In this document: positions 53,422-63,110 of the stretch, in pieces
Layout of the letters: the number at the start of each line of letters is the position of its first letter
Position numbering within the stretch: position 1 is the stretch's first letter
Assembly: GCA_949825045.1 (NCBI GenBank)
Contig: OX463809.1
Coordinates: 6,413,501 to 6,477,500 of the forward strand
DNA from: Argyresthia goedartella
Lineage: Eukaryota > Arthropoda > Insecta > Lepidoptera > Argyresthiidae
Length of the DNA stretch: 64,000 bases
Direction of reading: 5' to 3'
Program-made: the position numbers and the translations under genes
The notes under the pieces: model-generated
The model's database searches: none
What the model was told of the DNA's origin: nothing
What the model saw: only the letters and a program-made list of their open reading frames with translations

Positions 53422-54979
53422 TTATTTAGCGAAGCATGGTACTATACACAACGCAACTCCACATCTTTCGCAAATCACTTTAGACCTTTTGTCGTTTTCT
53501 TTGGTACTACACATTCTGCATCGTTTATATGTGGGCGATTCCGCGGGCATGTGGTCTCCAACGTTATTATAACGGATCTCCTGAGCGACAACATGTAAAG
53601 CCTTTTGACGGTTCTCAAACATGACTACTTTATTTCTGCAGATATAGTTGAGCCCAAATGACCGCCGTTTTCTGCTTGTAAAACCACCAATCAGTCCCCT
53701 TGCTACTGACCCGCGGAATTCAAGATTCGACAGTTTCGTTACATTTGGGTTCTGGCAATATAACAAATAGGCATTTGTAATACTTGTATCAAGCAAAAAG
53801 TAGAATATACGGAGCCACCATTTCTTACTCCTTCTGCCAACTGAATACGTGCTTTTTACTTGATCGAAGCGGTCGACGCCCCCCATTCTTTTTGTGTATT
53901 CCTTTAGAGCTGCAGGACATTTAATAACCTTTTTTGTGCCGTCTTTCTGAGTTCGTAAGATATTAGTTTTCCCAATTTTCGGATGAAATGCATTAGTCAG
54001 CATGTTCAATATTTATGCTTCGGAAAGCACCGGGTTTTTGTTGCGCGGATCGACCGCGAGTAATCGGGACATCACTAGCGGAAACGGAACCGCAGCTGTC
54101 ACTCGTACCAACGAGATGAAAAATTAGAGGTTATCTTTTCTTGTCGTGAGAAAAAACATGTCTGCTCATGGCGTCGGGCCATTGACTGTATTTCGGTGTA
54201 ACAATTGTCTAACACAGGTGTCGGGCCTGGTCGGAGTGTTGATCATAATAATCGTCGGGAAATAAGTAGATTCGCGTCAGCGGTTGAGTGATTCGTGTTG
54301 TGCGGTGAAGGACATCGTCGTATCGGACGGCGACTCCTCGTGTCGGCAAGCAGCAAGCCGGCGACAGCGTGAGATTCGGTTCCTATCCTATCACAATTGT
54401 GCTCCTATCCCGTATTCCTGCCTCGAATCGAGCTTTCGATTTCCGGTCTGCGACGGCAAGGTAAGGTATCAATCACGATTTTCTCCCGTGCTGGCAAAAA
54501 CCCAGCCCCTCATGATTCCACGCCGTTCGGTTGAGGCGTGGAATTAAACACAGCAGAAGGACCTCTTTAGTATCTTGCCAGACGAAGAATGCCACGTTCC
54601 CCTTCACTCGCCATTTAAATTCGCCCTTTGCCAACTTCAGATTTCGTTTACCCTTTATAAGAGTTGGCAGGTCTTTCCTATGTCTTCGAACGGTTCCAGT
54701 TGCGTAGATCCCATTTTCGTACAGATATTGCAGCAATTCGTAGCCACAGAAGAAATTGTCAAATGTGACTATTATGTGGTATTCTTCCAGTGCTTTATCA
54801 ATAAGCTTCTCCGTCAGCTTTTTGACAACATTATATCCCAGCCCTTCCTCTGATCCGTCTTCTGATTTCCCAGTGTAAATGTAGAATTCGTATAGATATC
54901 CGGTATAGCTATCGCAACGGCACCATACTTTGTAACCTCTTTTTATGGGTTTAAGTGGCATGTATTGCTTCATTGATGA
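53422..54979 (-). pseudogene. piggyBac-type transposase, copy B, badly broken
   Basis: Only the C-terminal two thirds remain, in two pieces: 54979-54556 (KRGYKVWCRCD, VTFDNFFCGYELL) and 54002-53422 (MGGVDRFDQ, cysteine-rich end), separated by the solo LTR. The N-terminus, including the first catalytic Asp, is removed by a deletion joining 54979 to 54980 (equivalent to loss of 40839-41965 in A). A point change at 53422-53424 also gives a stop four residues early. It cannot make transposase, though in principle it could be mobilised if ends survive. Confidence 0.9.
54003..54550. mobile_element. solo LTR, 548 bp, inside piggyBac copy B
   Basis: Starts TGTTCAATAT and ends GAATTAAACA (TGTT...AACA termini), flanked by CAGCA at 53998-54002 and 54551-54555, while copy A has a single CAGCA at the same site (followed by TAAGGACC). 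A 5-bp duplication with TG..CA ends is the signature of an LTR retroelement; BEL/Pao or Ty1/copia usually give 5 bp. A TTCCACGCC/GGCGTGGAA hairpin lies near the right end. Orientation is not determined, and no internal region remains. Confidence 0.88.
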
Positions 54980-56517
54980 TCCTAAATAAAAAATATCACT
55001 GAATACTAGTAAAATACACATTAGGATATAAATATAATAACAAAATACCTTGTAAAGTTCCCGAAATTTAGAGATGCGTAAAGATTTATCAACAGGTGTC
55101 GAAATTCACTTGTTTTCACCTTGTTACCCGTCACAGACTAAAAAAATCATATGGCGAGCGTTCGAAATACCTGTACCAATAATGAAGGGAGTGTCCCCAG
55201 ATAGTGTTGCCATAGATAAAAAAACCGATCGGTCCAATTGTTTCAGAAAAAAAAACTCGAACGTATGGTGGGAAGAATATTCCCTCTGCCTTATAAAGGG
55301 AGTTTGTACTAAAAAGTTTATAACCGTTGTAAAAGTTGTTGGATTCTTGAAAAATTTATTAAAATAAGGCGACTCATAACTAATAAAGGTATAAAAATGG
55401 ACGGAGCAATTTTTCACACTAAGTAGTTAAGCAAAAATAATAAAACAATGTTTAAAAAGGAAAATCTATTGGATTACTGAACGAAATTATGTATTTTAGG
55501 ATATAAAAAATATTAAAAATAAAAATTGACGGAGTATTTTCTCAGTAGAAGATAGAGTGCAAAATATTAAAAAGTTAATTTTAGGTATCACGGAAATCGA
55601 AAAAATGTTGCATTCTAAACATGCCTATTCTAAATAGTACAAACTTAAGTATACAGGAAGTATTTCAGACTGAGGAAAGATTCACAGAGAGTTATACTCG
55701 ATTTTCAGTTTTAGGTGAAAATACCTAACTTAACTAACTTAACGTAGCAAAATTTATTGGATTATTGTGAATCTATAATCTGTATCACATAGCTTCATCA
55801 TATGCCAAATTTCAAAGACGGAGGAATTTTTCGGGTTACATATACTCCGTTTATCGGACTATTAGGGAAACTCGGAACAATTGAACAAGGTTCATATTTC
55901 AAGTTTTGAATTCAAATTGACGTTATCTCCCAGAGGTCGTTAAATTATAACTCCAAGGAGGAGGATGAACTACGCGGTACGTATAAGAACAGTAATCCGA
56001 CATAATATTCAAAGAGTATAATTTATGACAACCAATTCGCAACAACAATTTTGCAAAACTTACTTTTCCGAATGGAAGGTGTGAAAAAGCAATTTTCCGA
56101 CTTCTGAGCTAAAAATAGCACCTTCGCCGCTTGGTTGTGGGTTCTCAGGCGGAAAAATTCTATTCCTATCTCGTTCGAAAAGGCTTTGTACGGACCTCGC
56201 TATGACCTACGCCTTCGGCTCGTGCCGTAACTTCTCGGTTCGTTAATATAAGCCTCTGCGAACGGCTATCTACCCAAGAAAATTAAACTTTCCGAGCAGA
56301 GATGAAAATACATTTTGTCTTATCATTAGTTTGCTAAGTCAGACCAAACAAGCGCGCTATCCACTTAGTTGTCTATGGTGCAAGTATACATCTTCAGGCG
56401 TGCTTCAAAATATTCAACAACAATTTGCATCTAATTAATTATAAAGAGAGCCCTTCTCTCGTCTCTCACGTTATCCCGCGACGGCGTACTAACATCACTG
56501 AGTTTTCTAACATTATA
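54980..56517. other. unassigned sequence right of piggyBac (copy B)
   Basis: Duplicate of 41966-43495, including the three GACGGAG.A.TTT.TC motifs and the +oriented GAATATTCCCTCTGCCT site at about 55274. Confidence 0.45.
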
Positions 56518-56837
56518 TGTTTTATCTACACACGTATCATAAACCCTCTTTACTGCTTCTAAAAACCGCACGTTAAGACCAGCATAATGTAAAACTATTT
56601 GGTAAAAACTCATTTCTTATCTGAACATTTCTACATTAGGTTCATAATGTACCAAAATTTGTCAAAATATGACATTCAAATTTCGAACTCCGACGCCCGC
56701 CTGCGTGCCGCCCCTAGTTTGTCTGTGAAGTTGGTACTACAGAACAAGCTAAACAACTGCACAGCAATGATCAATGCCACAATGCCGGTCAAACATGCGG
56801 TTCCTGAACACATCAAAGAGAGCTTATGATACGTGTG
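56518..56837. repeat. repeat family E, copy 4 (duplicate of copy 2)
   Basis: Duplicate of 43496-43816 with scattered substitutions. Confidence 0.75.
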
Positions 56838-56943
56838 TTGATAAACTAGTAACTTTCTCACCCCACCGTCAAATAAAATAAGAACGCCCTCAAATTGTTG
56901 GCACTATCCCAAGTTATACCGAGTATAAAACACAATATTAAAA

Positions 56944-57298
56944 AACCGGCAAAGTGCGAGCCGGACTCGCGCACGAAGGGTTCCGTACCACCGTGTGGAG
57001 TGAATAGTTTGGATTTTCAATAGCAAAATGTTGTTTACAAAGTTATTGGTGCGGCTACTTTCAAACTCCATTTACGTAACGGTGCATTCATGAGTTGTAT
57101 GGGAGCCCCCTTAAATATTAATTTTATTCTGTTTTTTAGTATTTGTTGCTATAGCGGCAACATAAGTACACTATCTGAGAAAATTTCAACTGTCTAACTA
57201 TCACGGTTCATGAGATATAGACGGACAGACAGAGAGACAGACCGCGGAGTCTTAGTTATAGGGTCCCATTTTTACCCTTTGGGTAAGGAACCCTAAAA
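56944..57298 (+). repeat. repeat family D (copy B)
   Basis: Duplicate of 43912-44286. About 20 bp (TTGTATATGGTATTGAAAGA region) are missing compared with A. Confidence 0.8.
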
Positions 57299-58045
57299 TT
57301 GCAGAAGTGATTCTGGAAACATGATCTTAACGTAATCATCTATTTGTGTGCGGATAGACATTGACGATTCCACAGAACTACACATGATATTGTAATGGAT
57401 CTGTATTATACTCTTATATTACCTGTAATTGGAGATGCTCGACGTTGATCTGCGGCGTACAGATGAACAGGTGATCCAATAGGATGCTGGTGTTGATTGT
57501 TCGAAACTATAACTCGGGCAAATATCTGTGCAACTAGATTCGATCATTTCGAGGACGACATTACGGCGCTTAAATGCAGACGTTGACAGGTCAACATCGG
57601 ACCGTAATGCCGGGTGGTGCGTCCACTGTCCACCGACTCGATCGCCATTTGCCATCGATTGTAATGACGTAATCCGCACCAAACGGAGAAGAGAATCCTC
57701 GCCTGCATTGCCGACAGTACGATGCGTCCGCTCCGTGCGGTGCGGATATGTGGACGCACTTGTATAGCAGACGAGCCAAGCAAAGAGTTCTAAAATCCGT
57801 GTGGTTCGGTACCGCGGCGCGTCGATGCGTTCCTGTCTACGGCTAGCTTCAATGTCATTGCATTCTAGTGCACAGATGATGCGACCGTGTTGTAAAACTC
57901 ACCACAAATCAAGTGTTTTTACACGCCATACAAAGAAAGTAATGCTTTACATACTTTACAAACCTAGGAACCAGCGTATTCCATCTCACCTCATTCTGGG
58001 TGTGTATCTGTAAATAATATCTCTCACTCATGAATAAGAAAAAAA
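57299..58045. other. unassigned sequence with CpG-rich segment (copy B)
   Basis: Duplicate of 44287-45030; the same overlapping open frames are compositional. TGCGTCCAC/GTGGACGCA pair lies at about 57618-57758. Confidence 0.4.
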
Positions 58046-58454
58046 CCGGTCAAGTGCGAGTCTAAATCGCGCACGAAGGGTTCCGTACCACCGTTCATTG
58101 GAAGCGATGGTGTGGAGTGAATAGTTTGGATTTTACACAGCAAAATATTGTTTACAAAGTTATTGGTGCGGTTACTTTCACACTCCATGTACGTAACCAG
58201 GTGCATCCATAAGTTTGTATGTGGTATTGAAAGAATTGTTGTATGGGAGCCCCCTTAAATATTTCTTTTATCCTGTTTTTTAGTATTTGTTGTTATAGCG
58301 GCAACAGAAATACATAATCTGTGAAAATTTCAACTCTCTAACTAGCTAGGTTCTTGAGATACAGCCTGGTGACAGACGGACGGACGGACGGACGGACGGA
58401 CAGCGAAGTCTTAGTAATAGGGTCCCGTTTGGAACCCTTCGGGTACGGAACCCT
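58046..58454 (+). mobile_element. family D repeat inserted only in copy B (409 bp)
   Basis: Body runs from CCGGTCAAGTGCGAGTCTAA to GGTACGGAACCCT, between A-runs of 7 and 5. The empty site in A (45025-45036) is a run of 6 A. It includes a GACGGACGGAC-type microsatellite (58374-58402) and ends CCCTAA. This gives the family's true ends. Confidence 0.88.
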
Positions 58455-60197
58455 AAAAAGAGGTTTTTTCGAATCCATTTACTCCTCTGTTAAGTCATCT
58501 ACAGATTTGATTTTTGGGTTAACGTTTGTTGAGTATTTGATTAAGATTCTCACAGAAGTAAAGCGCGATTGGATGAAATTTTCTTGATATAATTTAATTA
58601 GGAAAAACCCTTAAATTGTTTTATTTTTTCCTGTAATTTTGAAATCCTAAGTAATTTGGATGGAGAAAATGAGGATATTATGTATTTGTAAACTCTCCTT
58701 GAAAATCTTTTTGACAAAGTAGCGTAATTTATTTTTAAACAATTTTTATGTGGTTTGGCGCAACGTTATTCTAGTTTGGGTCGAGCGCATTGTTTGCGCT
58801 CTATTTTCTTTCTTATATGGAAGTAATTAACGCTGCCACTTTCGTTTACATTCGTATTCCTTTTATATTTATATTTTCTTATCACTTTACGGGTCCTATT
58901 AATTTGAACGTCCCCCATCTATCGTATCTATTGTCCTCTTTAATGACTGATTCTTGTCCTCATGCGCTGTGTTTTAACCCCCTGTGTTGTGATGCAGAAT
59001 GCAGATGTCTGTGAATGATAGTAGACTTCCCTCCAATATTTCTTCATTATTAGCAGCTTCTTTCCGCCCACTTCTGGGTATAAGCCTCCTCGATATTGTG
59101 CCAACCTCTCCGATACTGTGCCAGTAGAATCCATGTTTCTTAGCCATGTTTTATTAAAATGAATGCGGTGGTTCAAAAGTTATCAGCTTCACAAGGAAAT
59201 TTATTGTGACGGGGGTGTTTTCAATTCATTGTGATGCGTAAACAATGTACTTGTACGAGCTCCAACGCTTTATAAGGTCGGCTTTATAAGGCTTTAAGTC
59301 GCGCAGAACGTTGTAACAGATGATGGTAATTAACTTGTCTATTTATTGTTCATACGGTTTACCAAATAGGTATAACAATTTGGGTACAAAGTATTGAATT
59401 GTTTGGGTAGTCAACGAGATCTTACTGGGTGCGGTTTTTGAAGGGCAGTGAGGAATGGCGCTGTAGATAAGAGGCCCATCATTGTGTTGATGAAGCCTGA
59501 GGATGTTGGTGATGATGATAATAAGGGATCGAATTACTGCGTTAGAAACCCGGAGACCTAGGAAGAACGTGCAACTTTCTAGACAGACTGGATTTTCACA
59601 AATAAGGAGTTTAGATTTTTGGAGACCGTGAGATTGACATATCTAGGTTATATCATTTGTGGTGAACATTCAATCAAAGTTATCGGTTACTTTCATACTC
59701 CATGTTCGTAACCAGGTACATTCCTAAATTTGTATGTAGCGTTGAAAGAAATGGCTTGTGTTTAAACGATTACCAAAAACGCACCTATTTTACTAGCAAT
59801 AAATTCGAAATGACTGCCAGAATATATAAATGTCCACCAAATTGTGTTTGGATATTTATCACCAAACATCTTTTTATGTTTTGTGTACTTAAGTTTATGT
59901 TTGAAGTATTTATTGTTGTTCTTACTTGTTCAACCTAACTCGAAGGATAAAGGGGGCTTCGCTTCGCTCACCCCCTTTACCCTTCACCTAAGCTACCGCA
60001 GTATTTTTCCCTGATTTTTTTTGTAACTTTTGGTGTGCATTTATCCATTTTGGGTAGGAAAAAAATATTTTGGTGATCATTATATTTGTTGCCGAAAGAA
60101 ATGCAGTCGTATTATTTGTTTTGACAATAATTCCACATGTTCAACCGATCAACTTCAAGGGGTCGGGGGTGTGAGGGGGTAGACAAATTATTGGACA
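58455..60197. other. unassigned sequence (copy B)
   Basis: Duplicate of 45037-46817. Short ORFs are shared only through duplication. Confidence 0.4.
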
Positions 60198-60613
60198 AAG
60201 TGTCAATTGCGAGTCGAACTCGCCCAAGAAGGGTTCCTTTGTACAAGTAATTATGTGACTGGATGTTTGTGTTGTAACTTTGTTTTTCATAATGTTTGTA
60301 TGAACGACAAAGTTATCTTTGCGGTTTTTAATAAAATAAAAAATAACATTTTTCCACTTTGGAAGGGTTTGTCTCTTTAACGATCTACTTTGAGGTTTGA
60401 TGAAAAAAATATTTTTTGGTTTCAGTTCCCTATAATTGTTTTAATTTTAAAATTTTTGTATAAAATTCTTAAAGCGGTTCACAGATCACATCTACATACC
60501 AAGTTTCAACTATAAAGTCTTAATAGTTTCTGCATAAAGTTGTTCTGTGACTGACAGACAGACAGACTTGACGAAACTATAAGGGTTTCTTCTTTCTCTA
60601 CGGAACCCTAAAA
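60198..60613 (+). repeat. family D variant, uninterrupted (copy B)
   Basis: Continuous counterpart of the split repeat at 46818-48492. It holds the empty LINE site TTAAC at 60377-60381. Confidence 0.8.
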
Positions 60614-60681
60614 ACACAAATTTCCTGTGTCGCTCGCGAGAACTACAGCTCACAGAGGCACTAGTAATAAATGGCATATGA

Positions 60682-60749
60682 AAAGTATGCCACGAGTTAA
60701 AGTATGCCACGAGTTAAAGTATGCCACGAGTTAAAGTATGCCACGGGTT
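60682..60749. repeat. 17-bp tandem repeat, four units (copy B)
   Basis: Duplicate of 48561-48628. Confidence 0.92.
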
Positions 60750-60792
60750 AAAGATCGTTCAATGCCAAGATCTGCTGCGTAGTCGCTACGAT

Positions 60793-61104
60793 GACCTCTG
60801 TGGTGTTGCGGTCGAAACTGAGCTTCCCAGGCGAGAGGCCCCGGGTTCGCATGCCGGCTGGAGAAGACGGAAAATAAATAAATGTCATGGTTGTTAACGT
60901 GTTTGTGACGTCGCTGTTTCTGGTTTCTGCGATACATTGCTTCTGGCCCCACACTAGGATAGGTACCCTGTGTCGTGGGAACCAGAAACACTGACATCAC
61001 ACACATATAAACATCCAAGACCTGGGTTTTTTTTTTCTTTACCCCAGCCGGGGATCGAACCCGGGATCTCTCGCTTAGTAGCCACTACCACAGCGCCACA
61101 GCCC
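60793..61104. mobile_element. two SINE-A copies tail to tail (copy B)
   Basis: Duplicate of 48672-48983. The minus-strand copy here keeps a canonical B-box (GGTTCGATCCC), where A has one change. Confidence 0.8.
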
Positions 61105-61181
61105 AACAAACATTTCAGTCGTATAAGTAAAAGTTACGCGACTCAAAATGCTATAAAAATCGTATTGAAGTAATTTTAGCG

Positions 61182-61425
61182 AGTTAGGTATGAAAGTCTA
61201 TGATTTCGTTTTTTAAAAAGTTATTTTATTTAACACACAATATAGAGTGGTTATACATGACTGTTAATACAGTATTACAATTATAAGTTTCTTAACCTAA
61301 GGTCTGAACCTTGTCGATGCTAGAACAAGAATGGCTCTGATGATCCTGTTCTGGCTGGTGGCGATGACGTCATGACGTCATCGTTATTTCTTAGAAACGG
61401 GTACTAAGGGATGGTACTCATAACT
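61182..61425 (-). repeat. errantivirus 3' LTR, 244 bp
   Basis: Plus-strand ends AGTTAGGTATG and CTCATAACT give AGTTA/TAACT inverted termini. A polypurine tract lies immediately upstream on the element strand. An AATAAA signal (rc in TTTTATTTAAC at about 61224) and a CRE pair (61365-61380) fit R and U3. The env stop codon lies inside the LTR. Confidence 0.82.
61365..61380. promoter_or_regulatory. two adjoining CRE/ATF palindromes in the LTR
   Basis: TGACGTCA occurs twice back to back (61365-61372, 61373-61380) within a 22-bp perfect palindrome (61362-61383). TGACGTCA is the consensus site for CREB/ATF bZIP proteins. Position in U3 upstream of the likely start suggests an enhancer; function is inferred. 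Confidence 0.6.
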
Positions 61426-63110
61426 CCTCCCTTATCAGATGGAAGTCCCTTTTTCATATTCTTGTGAAAAATAGACTGAACATTCGAAGATGATTGTTGC
61501 TGAAGTTCAACGTCGTCGGTTGGTACTGCAGTGACCCCTTCTTGGGATTTTTTCTTGTATTTCCTGTATAGAATCAGGCAGCCAACTATGACGATTACAA
61601 AGTAGAGCGGCAGAGTCCAGTAGCTGAAAGTTGTAGTTGCAGTAGTTTCCGGAAAAGTTATTGTTTCTTTCTCAACCAATGTTTCGAGTTCGTATAATTT
61701 GTCTAGCTGAATGTTCTCCAATTTCAGTGGATTTACAGGATACTTGATGCTGACGTTTGTAAGTTCGAATGAAAGTAATTTCATTGGTCGTCCTTGTATT
61801 TTATTCATGTAATTTTTCATAGCATTCATTTCAGTGGTAGCGCTGCATCCTTCAGGTATGTAGAGCAAGTATGTTCCTTGAATAGAGTCGAAATGCTCGC
61901 CTTCGCAGCTAAGTTGAATCTTCGTGTGATTTGGGCATACCAATATGTAATGTGCGTCATCTATTTTCTGCCAAATTTCGGAGGTTGTGGTGAATGACGT
62001 ATATAAACAATTTGTAGATATATCTTGTTTCAGGATGAGGTGGTGCAAGCAGTCTTCGTGGTTGCTGTTGCTGAATAAAAATGCAGATTCCTGGCAGTAG
62101 TAATTGTCTTTGAACTTCGGACATTGTTGGTCCATATATTGGTATCGTTCCGCATCCATGGCCAGGTAAGGATTAGGGGGGACAATAATGGTATTATTGT
62201 GGGTAGGCGTTGGATACAGGTGATAGTAGGAGTCAGCATTTTTATACATAATAGGGAATTTCAGAATGAAAACGACCATATTATCTACGTAATAAGAACC
62301 CGATTTGAGCAACTCATAGTAGTCTCTCAAATTTGTATGAGTGTTTACTAGAATTTCATCAGGCTGGTACAGAGTAGTCAAAGTTTCAGAGATGTATCTA
62401 ATATTGTCAACTGTTAGAACACTGTGATGGGTAACATGTAGTTTCAAAAAGGAAATTGAGTTCTCTAGTAGAGTTAGTGAATCTAATATTTTAAAGCAAT
62501 TTACTTGTAACAAGTTGTTTAAGCTAGTCATTTTTATAAAGTCTGATAGTCCATAATTAGTCATGTTGATTTCTCTGATTACTTCGTTAATCTGTGTATG
62601 TATTCTATATTGATTGGTAGCGATAGTAGACAGCATAGAGTTGACTGACGAGAGCAACTGCTTATTCAGGGTGATCGATTTACTAAACGCACTCTGTAAT
62701 GACTCTTGATTTTTCTGTAATGCAGAAATGGCTTTTGTATATTTGATAGTGTCTTCTTGATCTAAATTACCTGTATTGAATTTTATAATCGAACCCGCAC
62801 CGTTGATTAGACCTCGTTTGTTTCTAACATTAATTTCACTAATACTAAGTGAGTTATATTTTGCTTTAATTAATTCTATTTTATCTAAGAGTATCTCTCT
62901 CGACACTAAAAAGTTACGAAAGTACTTTTGATCGGCTTGCTTAATATAATCATTAAAAGCTACAATATGTAGTCCTAAACTAGTTATACTACTTTTTATC
63001 TTATCTAAATCGAAATAGTGAATGAATACGTGTTCACTTTTCTGGATTTTCGCGGGACCTAAGGCAAAGGGCAATACTCCAGGATTGTTAAGGAGAGGTG
63101 TCAGGGTCAC
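61404..63110 (-). CDS. env: errantivirus envelope fusion glycoprotein (baculovirus F-like)
   Basis: A 568-codon uninterrupted frame from M 63110. A furin-type site RNKR at residues 96-99 is followed by a Gly/Ala/Ile-rich segment like the fusion peptide of baculovirus F/errantivirus Env, then heptad-like helices (about 115-170). One C-terminal membrane span is at about 498-515, with a basic stop (RKYKKK) and a 47-residue tail. Several N-x-S/T sites and paired cysteines fit a surface glycoprotein. The frame is open 31 codons further upstream, to a stop at 63204-63206, through a hydrophobic LILVLVAA stretch that looks like a signal peptide, but there is no ATG there. A likely splice acceptor (TTGCAG, ending at 63169) suggests the start codon comes from an upstream exon. 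M 63110 is therefore probably not the real start. Confidence 0.87.
   Translation of the reverse strand: MTLTPLLNNPGVLPFALGPAKIQKSEHVFIHYFDLDKIKSSITSLGLHIVAFNDYIKQADQKYFRNFLVSREILLDKIELIKAKYNSLSISEINVRNKRGLINGAGSIIKFNTGNLDQEDTIKYTKAISALQKNQESLQSAFSKSITLNKQLLSSVNSMLSTIATNQYRIHTQINEVIREINMTNYGLSDFIKMTSLNNLLQVNCFKILDSLTLLENSISFLKLHVTHHSVLTVDNIRYISETLTTLYQPDEILVNTHTNLRDYYELLKSGSYYVDNMVVFILKFPIMYKNADSYYHLYPTPTHNNTIIVPPNPYLAMDAERYQYMDQQCPKFKDNYYCQESAFLFSNSNHEDCLHHLILKQDISTNCLYTSFTTTSEIWQKIDDAHYILVCPNHTKIQLSCEGEHFDSIQGTYLLYIPEGCSATTEMNAMKNYMNKIQGRPMKLLSFELTNVSIKYPVNPLKLENIQLDKLYELETLVEKETITFPETTATTTFSYWTLPLYFVIVIVGCLILYRKYKKKSQEGVTAVPTDDVELQQQSSSNVQSIFHKNMKKGLPSDKGGVMSTIP
61426..61436 (-). promoter_or_regulatory. 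polypurine tract
   Basis: GATAAGGGAGG on the element strand directly abuts the LTR; this is where plus-strand DNA synthesis would be primed. It lies within the env coding end. Confidence 0.75.

Larger units (their letters stand above)
50857..61181. repeat. large duplication, copy B
   Basis: Same orientation as copy A. Compared with A it lacks the LINE (47006-48256), 1127 bp of piggyBac (40839-41965), about 100 bp near 38970 and about 50 bp near 45554, and it has gained a solo LTR (54003) and a family-D repeat (58046). Similarity ends at 61181, exactly at the errantivirus LTR. Confidence 0.92.

Noticed and set aside
61181..61182. True end of the duplicated unit at 61181
   Set aside because: The boundary coincides exactly with an LTR terminus, so it reflects a later insertion rather than the duplication breakpoint.
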